18,666 nt of DNA from Candidatus Latescibacterota bacterium (GTDB lineage: Bacteria > Latescibacterota > UBA2968 > UBA8231). The number at the start of each line of letters is the position of its first letter. Positions within the stretch are counted from its first letter, which is position 1. The DNA lies in contig JAJDYK010000213.1 in assembly GCA_022825185.1 (NCBI GenBank), positions 1-18,666 on the forward strand, given 5' to 3'. The notes under the pieces are model-generated. The model was not told the origin of the DNA and searched no databases. It saw only the letters and a list, made by a program, of their open reading frames with translations. Shown here piece by piece: positions 1 through 6,954 of this stretch. The translations under genes were made by a program, and so were the position numbers.

Positions 1-603
1 CAAAGCGAGATGCTAACGGCCATCAACAACCCGGAAGACGACAGCGCCGGCACCCGTTCCATCCCCTTTTCGCGGCACCTCTACATCGAGCGCGAGGACT
101 TTATGGAAGACCCGCCGCGCAAGTTTTTCCGCCTCGCCCCAGGCCGCGAAGTCCGCCTGCGCTACGCCTATTTCCTCACCTGTACCGAGGTCGTCAAGGA
201 CGACAGCGGCGAGATCGTCGAGCTGCGCTGCACGTACGATCCGGCCACGCGCGGCGGCAACGCACCCGATGGCCGCAAGGTCAAGGCCACCCTGCACTGG
301 GTCTCGGTTCCCCACGCAGTCCCAGCCGAGGTGCGGCTCTACGACCGGCTCTTCAAAGTCGAAAACCCGCTTGAAGCCCCACCCGGGGGCACTTGGCTGG
401 ACAACCTCAACCCAGACGCACTCAAAGTCCTCAATCCCTGCTATCTAGAGCCGTCCCTCGCCGACATGGCCCCAGGGGAGTCCTGCCAGTTTGAACGGCT
501 CGGCTACTTCTGCGCCGACAGCGAGGACCACGCGCCAGACGCGCCCGTCTTCAACCGCACCGTCACCTTGCGCGACACTTGGGCGCGGATGCAGAAGGGC
601 TAG
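1..603 (+). CDS. glnS: Glutaminyl-tRNA synthetase, C-terminal part (5' end outside window)
   Basis: GlnRS charges tRNA(Gln) with glutamine in the cytoplasm. The reading frame is open from base 1, so the gene starts upstream; 200 codons are visible before the TAG stop at 601-603. The visible part is the anticodon-binding beta-barrel region. It matches the Escherichia coli GlnRS tail as I recall it in several blocks: IPFSRHLYIEREDF, GREVRLRYAY, DGRKVKATLHWVS, RLYDRLF, and the terminal FNRTVTLRDTWA. The catalytic Rossmann domain with HIGH and KMSKS motifs is off the window. Presence of GlnRS implies direct glutaminylation rather than sole reliance on the GatCAB route (established knowledge). The product could in principle be a closely related GluRS, but the terminal block is GlnRS-like and I am confident. 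Confidence 0.96.
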   Translation, partial: QSEMLTAINNPEDDSAGTRSIPFSRHLYIEREDFMEDPPRKFFRLAPGREVRLRYAYFLTCTEVVKDDSGEIVELRCTYDPATRGGNAPDGRKVKATLHWVSVPHAVPAEVRLYDRLFKVENPLEAPPGGTWLDNLNPDALKVLNPCYLEPSLADMAPGESCQFERLGYFCADSEDHAPDAPVFNRTVTLRDTWARMQKG

Positions 604-621
604 CCACACCCATCGCCGCGC

Positions 622-761
622 ATGCGGATTTCGCGCATCCTATCGGCCCTGCTACTCCTTTCTTTCTGGGCCTGATCCTCAGTCAATTCGTCACCGCCGG
701 GGTGTGGTACTTTATCGACTACTTGAACGGCGCTAGCGGCAATTACGTAATGAGTTGGTAG
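622..761 (+). pseudogene. Possible remnant of a small secreted protein
   Basis: An ATG at 622 opens a 17-codon frame reading MRISRILSALLLLSFWA, which has the basic start and hydrophobic core of a signal peptide, and then stops at TGA 673-675. The neighbouring frame stays open from there to TAG 759-761 and ends in VWYFIDYLNGASGNYVMSW, an aromatic-rich stretch that looks like folded protein. A single frameshift near 670 would join the two into about 45 residues. I do not recognise a family, and no clear ribosome binding site precedes the ATG. It may be a decayed gene, or chance coding-like sequence in a GC-rich region. Confidence 0.25.
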
Positions 762-784
762 CCTAGCCGTCTGGCGGCTGAGGC
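761..784 (+). terminator. Weak hairpin downstream of glnS
   Basis: The sequence GCCTAGCCG, a five-base loop TCTGG, and CGGCTGAGGC can pair as a nine-base-pair stem with one bulged G. A T-rich stretch (TTTATTTTTT) follows only at about 799-808, too far away for a standard intrinsic terminator. It may end glnS transcription or be an incidental structure. The rest of 785-865 shows nothing I can name. Confidence 0.25.
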
Positions 785-865
785 ACCCCTGCGCTAACTT
801 TATTTTTTACGCGGAACCACGCTCCGCACCGCAACATCTATATAGCGATCCCAAGCCTAATCCCT

Positions 866-3800
866 ATGGACCATAGCTCGCTCTCACCCCTTCTCATATA
901 CCTAGCCGCGCTGCGCCGCCGAGCCTTGGGCCTAACCTTGTGCTCTGCGTTGGCCTTGGGTCTAGCCGCAGGCTTGATGTCTGTCTTGCTGTGGGTCCTG
1001 CTCGAAGCGCTTTTTTTTCTCTCACCACCTTGGCGCACAGGCTTGGGCATCTTGGTGCTTTTGGCTACCGGAGGGGTACTGGCATTTGCTCTCAAGCGGC
1101 ACCTGCCCATTCTCCTCTCGCAGCACCGCTTCGCTCTCTTCGTCGAAAGGCGCTGTCCCCCGCTCCAACAGCGGCTGATTAGCGCACTAGAGCTATCCGA
1201 TGCAGACTCAGCCCAGCACTCTCCCGCGTTGCTTGCGGCTGCTAGCGAGCGGGCCACTACCCTCTTGCGCGCCGCCGACCCGGCCCAGGTACTCGACCGT
1301 CGGCCACTCTACACCTACTTGCGCCTGCTTGGCGGCGCAGCAGCCGTCGCGCTCCTCTGCGGTGCGCTGTTTGGCGACGACCTCGCCCAAGCCGCCCAGC
1401 GCTGCGCCCATCCGCTCACCGCGTACGAGCGGCCGCCGCGTACCCTGATCACCGTCCAGCCCGGAAACCTCGAAATCATCAAGGGCGACGACGCCACCCT
1501 ACAAGTGCATTTTGCCGGCGACAAGCCGCGCCGCGCCCGCATCGAACGCCGACCAAGCGCAGAAGCACCCTACCAGACCGAAGAACTCGTAGTCGATCGC
1601 GCCGACTCCGTCACCTACACCTTTCCCCAAGTCCAGCAGTCCTTCCGCTACGCCATTGCAGTCGGCGACGACCGTTCGCCCGAATACGAAGTGCGCGTCA
1701 TCGACCCACCGGCCGTCAAACGCTTGCGCCTGCACTACCAATACCCGGCTTACAGCCAGCTACCCGACCGCATCGAAGAGGAAGGCGGCGACATCCAAGG
1801 TCTGCCCGGCACCCGCGTCTCCTTGGAAATCGAGGCCAACAAACCCCTGTCCAAGGCCACCTTGGTCCTTGACGACACCTTGTCGATCGCCGCCCAGCTC
1901 GACGGCACGACCGCCCGCATGGCCTTCCAAATCGAGCGCCCGGGTGCGTACCACATCGCCCTCGTCGATCGCAAGGGCGCGACAAACCGCGACCCCATCC
2001 GCTACGCCATCCAAGTGCGCGAAGACCAAAAGCCGGAAGTCGCCATCACCGATCCCGGCCGCGACAGCGACCTGCCCGAATCCCTCAAGGTGCTGCTCAA
2101 GGCCGAGGCCAGCGACGACTTTTCCGTCGAGGAAATCGCCTTGGTCTATCGAGTCAACAGCGGCCCCGAGCGACGCCTCGCCTTACCCATCAACCCCCAG
2201 CGCGAGGTACTCATCAGCCACATCTGGGATCTCTCAGCCGCCAACCTCTTGCCCGAAGACCGCATCTACTACCACCTAGAAGCCCTCGACAACAATCAAG
2301 TGGCTGGTCCGCAAAAGGGTCAGAGCCGCCAGTACGTGTTGCGCTTCCCCTCCCTATACGAACTCTACTCAGAAGCCGACCAAGCCCAGGAGGAACAACT
2401 ATCCTCTTTGGAGGAACTCGCGGCTGAAGGACAGGCTCATCAGGAGTACATCGAGCGGGTGCGCCGCGAGTTCCTCAAAAGCGAGGAACTGAGTTGGGAG
2501 CAGAAAAAGGAGCTCGAATCAACGCTCGCGGCCGAAGCCGAACGCGCCCGCGCCGTAGAAGAACTCGCGGCTGAATTGGAAAAAACCATCGATGACATGC
2601 AGGACGAAGGCACGGGCAGCGAGGAGTTGCTCGACAAACTCGACCACATCCGCGAACTCATGGGCGACATCGCCACCCCCGAAATGCAGCAGGCCCTTGC
2701 CGACCTACAAAAGGCTGCCAGCAACCCAGATCCCCGAGTCCTCGCCGAAGCCCTCAAGCGCTTTAACGAAGACCAGCAAGCCTTCCAGCAGCGGCTCGAC
2801 CGCACCATTGCCCTGCTCGAACAGGTGCGGACCGAGCAGCAGCTTCGCGCCATCGTCGAGCAAGCCGCAGAGCTAGCCCGCCGCCAGAGCCAGATCAACC
2901 GCGAGCTGGCGGACGGCCAGAGCGGCCTGCGCCAGCAACTACAAGAAGGCAGTTTGCAGCGCGACACCGAGCGGCTCGCCGAACAGCTCCAAGACCTGAG
3001 CAATTCCACAGCCGAGCAAAACCCCGCGCTCGCCGAACAGCTAGCGCAAAGCGCCGAAGACATAGAGCGCAAAGCACTCGCCGAGCGAATGCGCCAGATG
3101 GTGCGCCAGATGCGAGCCAAATCCCCAGGTGAGGCTCAGCAGACCGGGCAGGCGCTAGCCGCAGACCTCGACGCGTTAGCCGAGGACTTGCAGCAGATGC
3201 AAGACGAATACCTCGCTGAAGAAAAAGACCAACTCAGCCGCGAGTTGCGCCGCGCCATGCGCGACCTCGTCCAGCTATCCCAACGCCAAGAGAGCCTATT
3301 CACCGACGCCCGCGCCCAAGACCAATTCGCACTCATGCAAGGCACCAGCCACGTCGTGGAGCGCATCGCCGCCGTGGGTCAGCGCACCTTGGCCCTTGCT
3401 CCCGATTTACGCGCAACCGTCGGCTACGCCCTGCGCGATATGCACGACGCAGCCCAGCGCCTCGGCCAGCGCGATGTGCAAGGAGCGCCCCATTTCCAGC
3501 GGAAGGCCATGCGCTATCTCAATGAGACCGTGCTGCTCCTGCGCGAGAGCCTCGACAACCTCGCCAAGGCGCAGACCCCTTCGGCCTTTGCCGAGGCCAT
3601 GCAGCAGCTACTCGGCCTCTCCGAGCAGCAAAGCCAACTCAACCAAGCCTCCGAGCAGGCCATGGGCCAGATGCCGGAACCTGGGCTCCAGCAGCAAATT
3701 GCACGCCTCAGCGCCCAACAACAGGGCCTCATGCAGGCCCTCGACGAGATCGCCCGCTCGCTGCGCGGGCACCGAGGGGCGCAACAGCGCGTGCAAGCCA

Positions 3801-4138
3801 TCCAAGACGAGATGCGAGACGTGCTCGCCGACTTGCAGCGGGGGCGGCTCACCCAGCGCACGCGGCAAAATCAGGAGCGCATCTACCAGCGCATGCTCGA
3901 CGCCAGCCGCTCCATCCACAGCCGCGGCTTTGACGAAAAGCGGCGCAGCATCACGGCCACCGACCAGCCCTACGCCGGCCCGACCACCCTGCCCGCCGAT
4001 CGCGGGCAGACGCCCGACCTGTGGCGCGAGGCTCTGCGCCAAGCGCTGGCTGGCCCTTATCCCGAGGAGTACCGCGCCTTGCTCCGGCGCTACTACGACC
4101 AAATCTACCAAGACCTGCAAGCGCGCGAAGCCCCATGA
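866..4138 (+). CDS. Large membrane-anchored coiled-coil protein, DUF4175-like
   Basis: Predicted 1090-residue inner-membrane protein. The N-terminus has two hydrophobic segments (about residues 21-45 and 58-76) and a third at about 151-170, with basic residues (RRR at 17-19) before the first. Residues about 190-490 are beta-rich, resembling Ig-like or bacterial surface repeats, and from about 498 to the end the chain is an almost continuous Glu/Gln/Ala/Arg-rich coiled coil. This plan fits the DUF4175-type proteins encoded near MoxR ATPases and DUF58 proteins, and MoxR/DUF58 genes do lie 3' of here. Its role is unknown; a periplasmic scaffold in envelope maintenance is inference. The ATG at 866 is the first good start but has no clear Shine-Dalgarno. 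Its TGA overlaps the next gene's ATG (ATGA at 4135-4138), so the genes are translationally coupled. Confidence 0.8.
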   Translation: MDHSSLSPLLIYLAALRRRALGLTLCSALALGLAAGLMSVLLWVLLEALFFLSPPWRTGLGILVLLATGGVLAFALKRHLPILLSQHRFALFVERRCPPLQQRLISALELSDADSAQHSPALLAAASERATTLLRAADPAQVLDRRPLYTYLRLLGGAAAVALLCGALFGDDLAQAAQRCAHPLTAYERPPRTLITVQPGNLEIIKGDDATLQVHFAGDKPRRARIERRPSAEAPYQTEELVVDRADSVTYTFPQVQQSFRYAIAVGDDRSPEYEVRVIDPPAVKRLRLHYQYPAYSQLPDRIEEEGGDIQGLPGTRVSLEIEANKPLSKATLVLDDTLSIAAQLDGTTARMAFQIERPGAYHIALVDRKGATNRDPIRYAIQVREDQKPEVAITDPGRDSDLPESLKVLLKAEASDDFSVEEIALVYRVNSGPERRLALPINPQREVLISHIWDLSAANLLPEDRIYYHLEALDNNQVAGPQKGQSRQYVLRFPSLYELYSEADQAQEEQLSSLEELAAEGQAHQEYIERVRREFLKSEELSWEQKKELESTLAAEAERARAVEELAAELEKTIDDMQDEGTGSEELLDKLDHIRELMGDIATPEMQQALADLQKAASNPDPRVLAEALKRFNEDQQAFQQRLDRTIALLEQVRTEQQLRAIVEQAAELARRQSQINRELADGQSGLRQQLQEGSLQRDTERLAEQLQDLSNSTAEQNPALAEQLAQSAEDIERKALAERMRQMVRQMRAKSPGEAQQTGQALAADLDALAEDLQQMQDEYLAEEKDQLSRELRRAMRDLVQLSQRQESLFTDARAQDQFALMQGTSHVVERIAAVGQRTLALAPDLRATVGYALRDMHDAAQRLGQRDVQGAPHFQRKAMRYLNETVLLLRESLDNLAKAQTPSAFAEAMQQLLGLSEQQSQLNQASEQAMGQMPEPGLQQQIARLSAQQQGLMQALDEIARSLRGHRGAQQRVQAIQDEMRDVLADLQRGRLTQRTRQNQERIYQRMLDASRSIHSRGFDEKRRSITATDQPYAGPTTLPADRGQTPDLWREALRQALAGPYPEEYRALLRRYYDQIYQDLQAREAP

Positions 4139-4992
4139 AAATACCCGTCCTCATCTGCGTACTCGGCCTGACTTCGGCGAGCTCAGTCGAGCCGTCGAGC
4201 ACGGCTGCTGCGACCGCCGACCTGCACGGCGAGCTCAGTCGAGCCGTCGAGCAAGCGCGCCTATTGCTAGAACACGACGCACAGGCGGCTTGCACCTCTT
4301 TACAAGCAGTAGTCGAAGCTCCACAGCGCGGCCCGTGGACCGAGCCAGCCCGGCTGCTGTTTGCCGAATGCAACTTGCGCCTCGGTGACCTAGATCGCGC
4401 AGATAGCTTGTGGACGGCCTTGGAAAAGCGCGGCGGTCCGGCTGCGTACTCGGCGCGCTATCACCGCGCCGAGTTGCTCTACTTCCGCGGCGACATTGCC
4501 GCGGCGACAGCCGTTTTGGCTGACCTAGCCGCAACCGACCCAAGCCATGTCCTCGCCAACGATGTCCTCGCCCTGCTAGCCGTCTGCGAAGAGTACGCAG
4601 CGTCCGCTGGCCTCGCCGATCTCAGCCGCGCTCAGCTCTTAGAACGCCAAGGACAGAGCGAAGCAGCCGATGCGCATTGGGCTGCTCTCGAAGAGGGTGC
4701 CGACCCGGGCCTTGCCGAATGGAGCTTGCTCCTCCGCGCCGAACTGCACGCCCAACAAGAGCATCTCGACGAGGCTATGGCCCTGTACCAGCGCCAAATC
4801 GCTCACTTCCCCCAAGGCGAGCACATCGTCGCCGCTCATCTTGGCCTAGCCGCGCTCTACGAGCGCCAAGGCGCGATTGAGCAAGCCCTCAAAACCTACG
4901 AGACCGCGCTCCTCCAGCACCCACACGATGCCCGTGCCCCAGAGGCGCGCCTGCACATCGAGCGGCTCCGCCACCTACGCGAAAGCGGCTGA
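4135..4992 (+). CDS. Secreted helical-repeat (TPR-like) protein
   Basis: Predicted 285-residue exported protein. The start chosen is ATG 4135, which overlaps the upstream stop and begins a short signal peptide (MKIPVLICVLGLTSA); a longer frame from 4021 lies entirely inside the upstream gene and is rejected. From about residue 30 the protein is alpha-helical with Ala/Leu/Glu-rich pairs of helices. Clear TPR-like units include ALYQRQIAHFPQGEHIVAAH and ALYERQGAIEQALKTYETAL near the C-terminus. TPR proteins are protein-protein adaptors, and the context suggests a periplasmic partner of the DUF4175-like protein. The region just after the signal peptide contains an out-of-frame 27-base direct repeat (4175-4201 and 4227-4253), so residues about 14-40 may be recently altered. 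The gene ends five bases before the next start. Confidence 0.8.
   Translation: MKIPVLICVLGLTSASSVEPSSTAAATADLHGELSRAVEQARLLLEHDAQAACTSLQAVVEAPQRGPWTEPARLLFAECNLRLGDLDRADSLWTALEKRGGPAAYSARYHRAELLYFRGDIAAATAVLADLAATDPSHVLANDVLALLAVCEEYAASAGLADLSRAQLLERQGQSEAADAHWAALEEGADPGLAEWSLLLRAELHAQQEHLDEAMALYQRQIAHFPQGEHIVAAHLGLAALYERQGAIEQALKTYETALLQHPHDARAPEARLHIERLRHLRESG
4175..4253 (+). repeat. 27-base direct repeat, period 52, inside the TPR gene
   Basis: The 27 bases at 4175-4201 recur without mismatch at 4227-4253; the key core is GAGCTCAGTCGAGCCGTCGA. The 52-base period is not a multiple of three, so the copies are read in different frames: the first as SASSVEPSS, the second as GELSRAVEQ. Each copy contains a small hairpin (GCTC, loop AGTC, GAGC). 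The core resembles dispersed palindromic repeats of many bacterial genomes, a resemblance from memory only. Confidence 0.85.
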
Positions 4993-4996
4993 CCTC

Positions 4997-6256
4997 ATGC
5001 CCATCCTCTTTGCCCTAGCCCTTTGCACTCTCACCCTTCTTCCGGCTCGCGCCGAGCAGATCCTCGTGCCCATGGACACCTCCCAGCGCGATCATCTCCG
5101 GGCCTACGGCCTCGCTTTCTGGACCTTGGAGCGCGGCATTCCGGTCGAGTGGCTGCTCAACTATCGCGGCGGCTCGTTCCTCGTCGAAGCACACGCCCTC
5201 ATCGCCAGCGAAGCCATCCTGCGCGGCGTCAGCACCGAGCACATCTCCGAGGCCCAAGTCGCCCAGATCTACGCGGAGATCGACGCGTCGAACATGGAAG
5301 TCGTGCGCTTGGAAAAGGTGCCAAAGATCGCCGTGTACACGCCGCCCAACAAACAGCCCTGGGACGACGCGGTGACCCTCGCGCTGGAATACGCCCAAAT
5401 CTCCTACGAAAAAATCTGGGACGACGAAGTACTCCAAGGCGCACTCGACGACTACGATTGGCTGCACCTGCACCACGAGGACTTCACCGGCCAGTACGGC
5501 AAGTTCTACGGCTCCTACAGCAATCAGGCTTGGTACCGCGAACAACAAGTCTCGTACGAGCAGATGGCGCGCCGCCTCGGCTACGCCAAGGTCTCCGCGC
5601 AAAAAAAGGCCGTAGTCGTCAAAATCTACGAGTACATGGCCGCGGGCGGCTTCCTCTTCGCCATGTGCTCGGCCACCGACACCTTTGACATCACCCTCGC
5701 CGCGCTCGACGTGGATATATGCCACGCGGTCTTCGACGGCGACCCAGCCGACCCCAACGCCCAAGCCCAGCTCGACTTCAGCCGCACCGTGGCCTTTGAG
5801 AACTTTGTGCTCGAAACCAACCCGCTCGTGTACGAATTCTCCAACATCGACACCACGCCGGACGACATGCGCCGGATCCGCACGGCCGAGGCCGAGTATT
5901 TCACGTTGTTCGAGTTCTCGGCCAAATACGACCCTGTGCCGACGATGCTCACCCAGTGCCACACCAACATCGTCGATGGCTTTCTCGGCCAGACCACGGC
6001 CTTCCGCCAGTCGCTGATCAAGGACTCAGTCATCCTCCTCGGCCAAGAAGAGGGCACCGACAGCGTCAAGTACATCCACGGCCGCGTCGGCAAAGGCACT
6101 TTCACTTTCTACGCCGGCCACGACCCAGAAGACCACAGGCACCACGTCCACGACCCGCCGACCAACCTCACCCTGCACCCCAATTCTCCTGGCTACCGAC
6201 TAATTCTGAACAACGTGCTCTTTCCGGCGGCGAAGAAAAAAGAGCGCAAAACCTGA
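4997..6256 (+). CDS. Exported protein of the family often labelled 'asparagine synthetase B'; function unknown
   Basis: Predicted 419-residue exported protein. ATG 4997 is chosen because it begins a good signal peptide (MPILFALALCTLTLLPARA, cleavage after residue 19); the frame open from 4877 lies in the upstream gene. The mature protein starts EQILVPMDTSQRDHLRAYG and contains conserved-looking blocks WLLNYRGGSF, TPPNKQPWDDAVTLALEYA, DWLHLHHEDFTGQYGKFY, GGFLFAMCSATDTFD and FYAGHDPED. I recall very similar proteins in Bacteroidetes and Gemmatimonadetes annotated 'asparagine synthetase B'. However, I see neither an N-terminal catalytic Cys nor an ATP-pyrophosphatase SGGxDS motif, and a signal peptide argues against that enzyme. 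The flexible-looking fold with GG-x-FAMCS could be glutamine-amidotransferase-like (inference). Its final 12 codons have a diverged second copy at 6868-6903. Confidence 0.75.
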   Translation: MPILFALALCTLTLLPARAEQILVPMDTSQRDHLRAYGLAFWTLERGIPVEWLLNYRGGSFLVEAHALIASEAILRGVSTEHISEAQVAQIYAEIDASNMEVVRLEKVPKIAVYTPPNKQPWDDAVTLALEYAQISYEKIWDDEVLQGALDDYDWLHLHHEDFTGQYGKFYGSYSNQAWYREQQVSYEQMARRLGYAKVSAQKKAVVVKIYEYMAAGGFLFAMCSATDTFDITLAALDVDICHAVFDGDPADPNAQAQLDFSRTVAFENFVLETNPLVYEFSNIDTTPDDMRRIRTAEAEYFTLFEFSAKYDPVPTMLTQCHTNIVDGFLGQTTAFRQSLIKDSVILLGQEEGTDSVKYIHGRVGKGTFTFYAGHDPEDHRHHVHDPPTNLTLHPNSPGYRLILNNVLFPAAKKKERKT

Positions 6257-6289
6257 GTGGAGAAAGGGAAGGGCTGTGCAACTTGCTCA

Positions 6290-6296
6290 AAGGAGG
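6290..6296 (+). promoter_or_regulatory. Shine-Dalgarno for the antitoxin gene
   Basis: AAGGAGG lies eight bases before ATG 6305 and settles the antitoxin start there rather than at the earlier in-frame codon at 6257. Confidence 0.8.
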
Positions 6297-6304
6297 AATT
6301 GACT

Positions 6305-6547
6305 ATGCCCATGATAGCTGTGCCCGCCCATTTTGATGGAGAGCGCATTTGCTTGGATGAGCCATTTGACCTAGAACCGAATGCGAAACTGATTGTCACT
6401 ATTCTACCAGGACGAGAATCGGACAGTGAGTATGCAGCTTGGTCTCGTTTATCCGGTCAAAGACTAAAAGACGCTTATGGAGAGAACGAACCTGAGTATT
6501 CAGCGGAGTTGCTCAAAGAGGTGAATCCCGACTATGAAGGAAGGTGA
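6305..6547 (+). CDS. Putative antitoxin of a MazF-type module
   Basis: An 80-residue acidic protein directly upstream of, and overlapping by 14 bases, a MazF/PemK-like toxin gene. The N-terminal part (MPMIAVPAHFDGERICLDEPFDLEPNAKLIVTIL) resembles the small beta-strand DNA-binding or DUF104-type antitoxins that carry 'FDGxxIxLxEPxxLxxxxxLxVTV' patterns (family knowledge from memory). The Glu/Asp-rich C-terminus (ENEPEYSAELLKEVNPDYEG) would be the toxin-binding tail. Antitoxins of this kind neutralise the toxin and usually repress their own operon. Codons are less GC-rich than in flanking genes (bases 6361-6420 hold 27 G/C out of 60), consistent with transfer. The toxin assignment supports this call more than the antitoxin sequence itself. 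Confidence 0.7.
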   Translation: MPMIAVPAHFDGERICLDEPFDLEPNAKLIVTILPGRESDSEYAAWSRLSGQRLKDAYGENEPEYSAELLKEVNPDYEGR

Positions 6548-6866
6548 CGTCGTTATTACACCTATACCGCAGGCCGATGGAGAACTAAAGGACAGACCTG
6601 CCCTTTTCCTCCGGGAAATGCCGCCCTATCGCGATCTGCTCGTTTGCGGTATAAGCACCCAGTTACATCAGTGCGTCGAGGAATTTGACGAAATTATTTC
6701 TCCTGCCGACGCGGATTTCAAGTCGAGTGGTCTGCGCTCAAAATCTCTGATTCGACTTGGCTTTCTCGCTGTGTTACCGCGTCATCGCGTACTTGGCTCT
6801 ATAGGGTCTATTTCGGCTAAACGCCACAAACGTCTATTGAGAAAGCTGAGTGATTATCTCACTTGA
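6534..6866 (+). CDS. MazF/PemK-like endoribonuclease toxin
   Basis: A 110-residue protein with the MazF-fold opening GDVVITPIPQADGELKDRPALFL, where the G-D-V-V and R-P-A-L blocks are the usual N-terminal signature. A strand reads LLVCGIST, a basic central strand SLIRLGFLAVLP follows, and the C-terminal helix is SAKRHKRLLRKLSDYL. MazF-type toxins cleave mRNA and arrest growth until neutralised by the antitoxin (established). The ATG at 6534 lies inside the antitoxin gene, giving a 14-base overlap and coupled translation. Length is normal for the family. The gene appears intact, with no stop or frameshift. The stop codon TGA at 6864-6866 is followed after one base by a copy of the tail of the 4997-6256 gene. 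Confidence 0.78.
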   Translation: MKEGDVVITPIPQADGELKDRPALFLREMPPYRDLLVCGISTQLHQCVEEFDEIISPADADFKSSGLRSKSLIRLGFLAVLPRHRVLGSIGSISAKRHKRLLRKLSDYLT

Positions 6867-6867
6867 T

Positions 6868-6903
6868 TTCCCGGCGGCCAAGAAAAAGGTGCGCACGACT
6901 TGA
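6868..6903 (+). pseudogene. Orphan 3' tail of an 'asparagine synthetase B'-like gene
   Basis: Twelve codons read FPAAKKKVRTT plus TGA, matching the end of the upstream exported protein (FPAAKKKERKT plus TGA at 6221-6256). Twenty-nine of 36 bases agree, and four of the seven differences are silent third-position changes. The copy therefore evolved as coding sequence rather than as a fresh duplication. It has no start codon or upstream body. It looks like the stump of a paralogue, or of the original gene end, left after the toxin-antitoxin module arrived. Confidence 0.75.
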
Positions 6904-6941
6904 GTATTTGAATGGACCCTGCAAAGACGACCTTATTTAGC

Positions 6942-6946
6942 GGAGG
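6942..6946 (+). promoter_or_regulatory. Shine-Dalgarno for the dioxygenase-HEAT gene
   Basis: GGAGG eight bases before ATG 6955 supports that start. Confidence 0.75.
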
Positions 6947-6954
6947 ACTTCCCC

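Noticed and set aside
2440..3120. Minus-strand frame of 226 residues rich in Ser, Ala, Arg and Cys
   Set aside because: Its composition is the complement of the Glu/Gln/Ala coiled coil on the plus strand; no family features.
5015..5962. A 315-residue open frame on the minus strand
   Set aside because: It is antisense to the exported-protein gene, is rich in Val/Gly/Asp/His from complementary GC-rich codons, has no recognisable motif, and the sense strand has a clean signal peptide and conserved blocks.
4997..6256. Calling this gene asparagine synthetase (asnB)
   Set aside because: No SGGxDS motif, no Cys2 nucleophile and a signal peptide; only the database label, recalled from memory, supports it.
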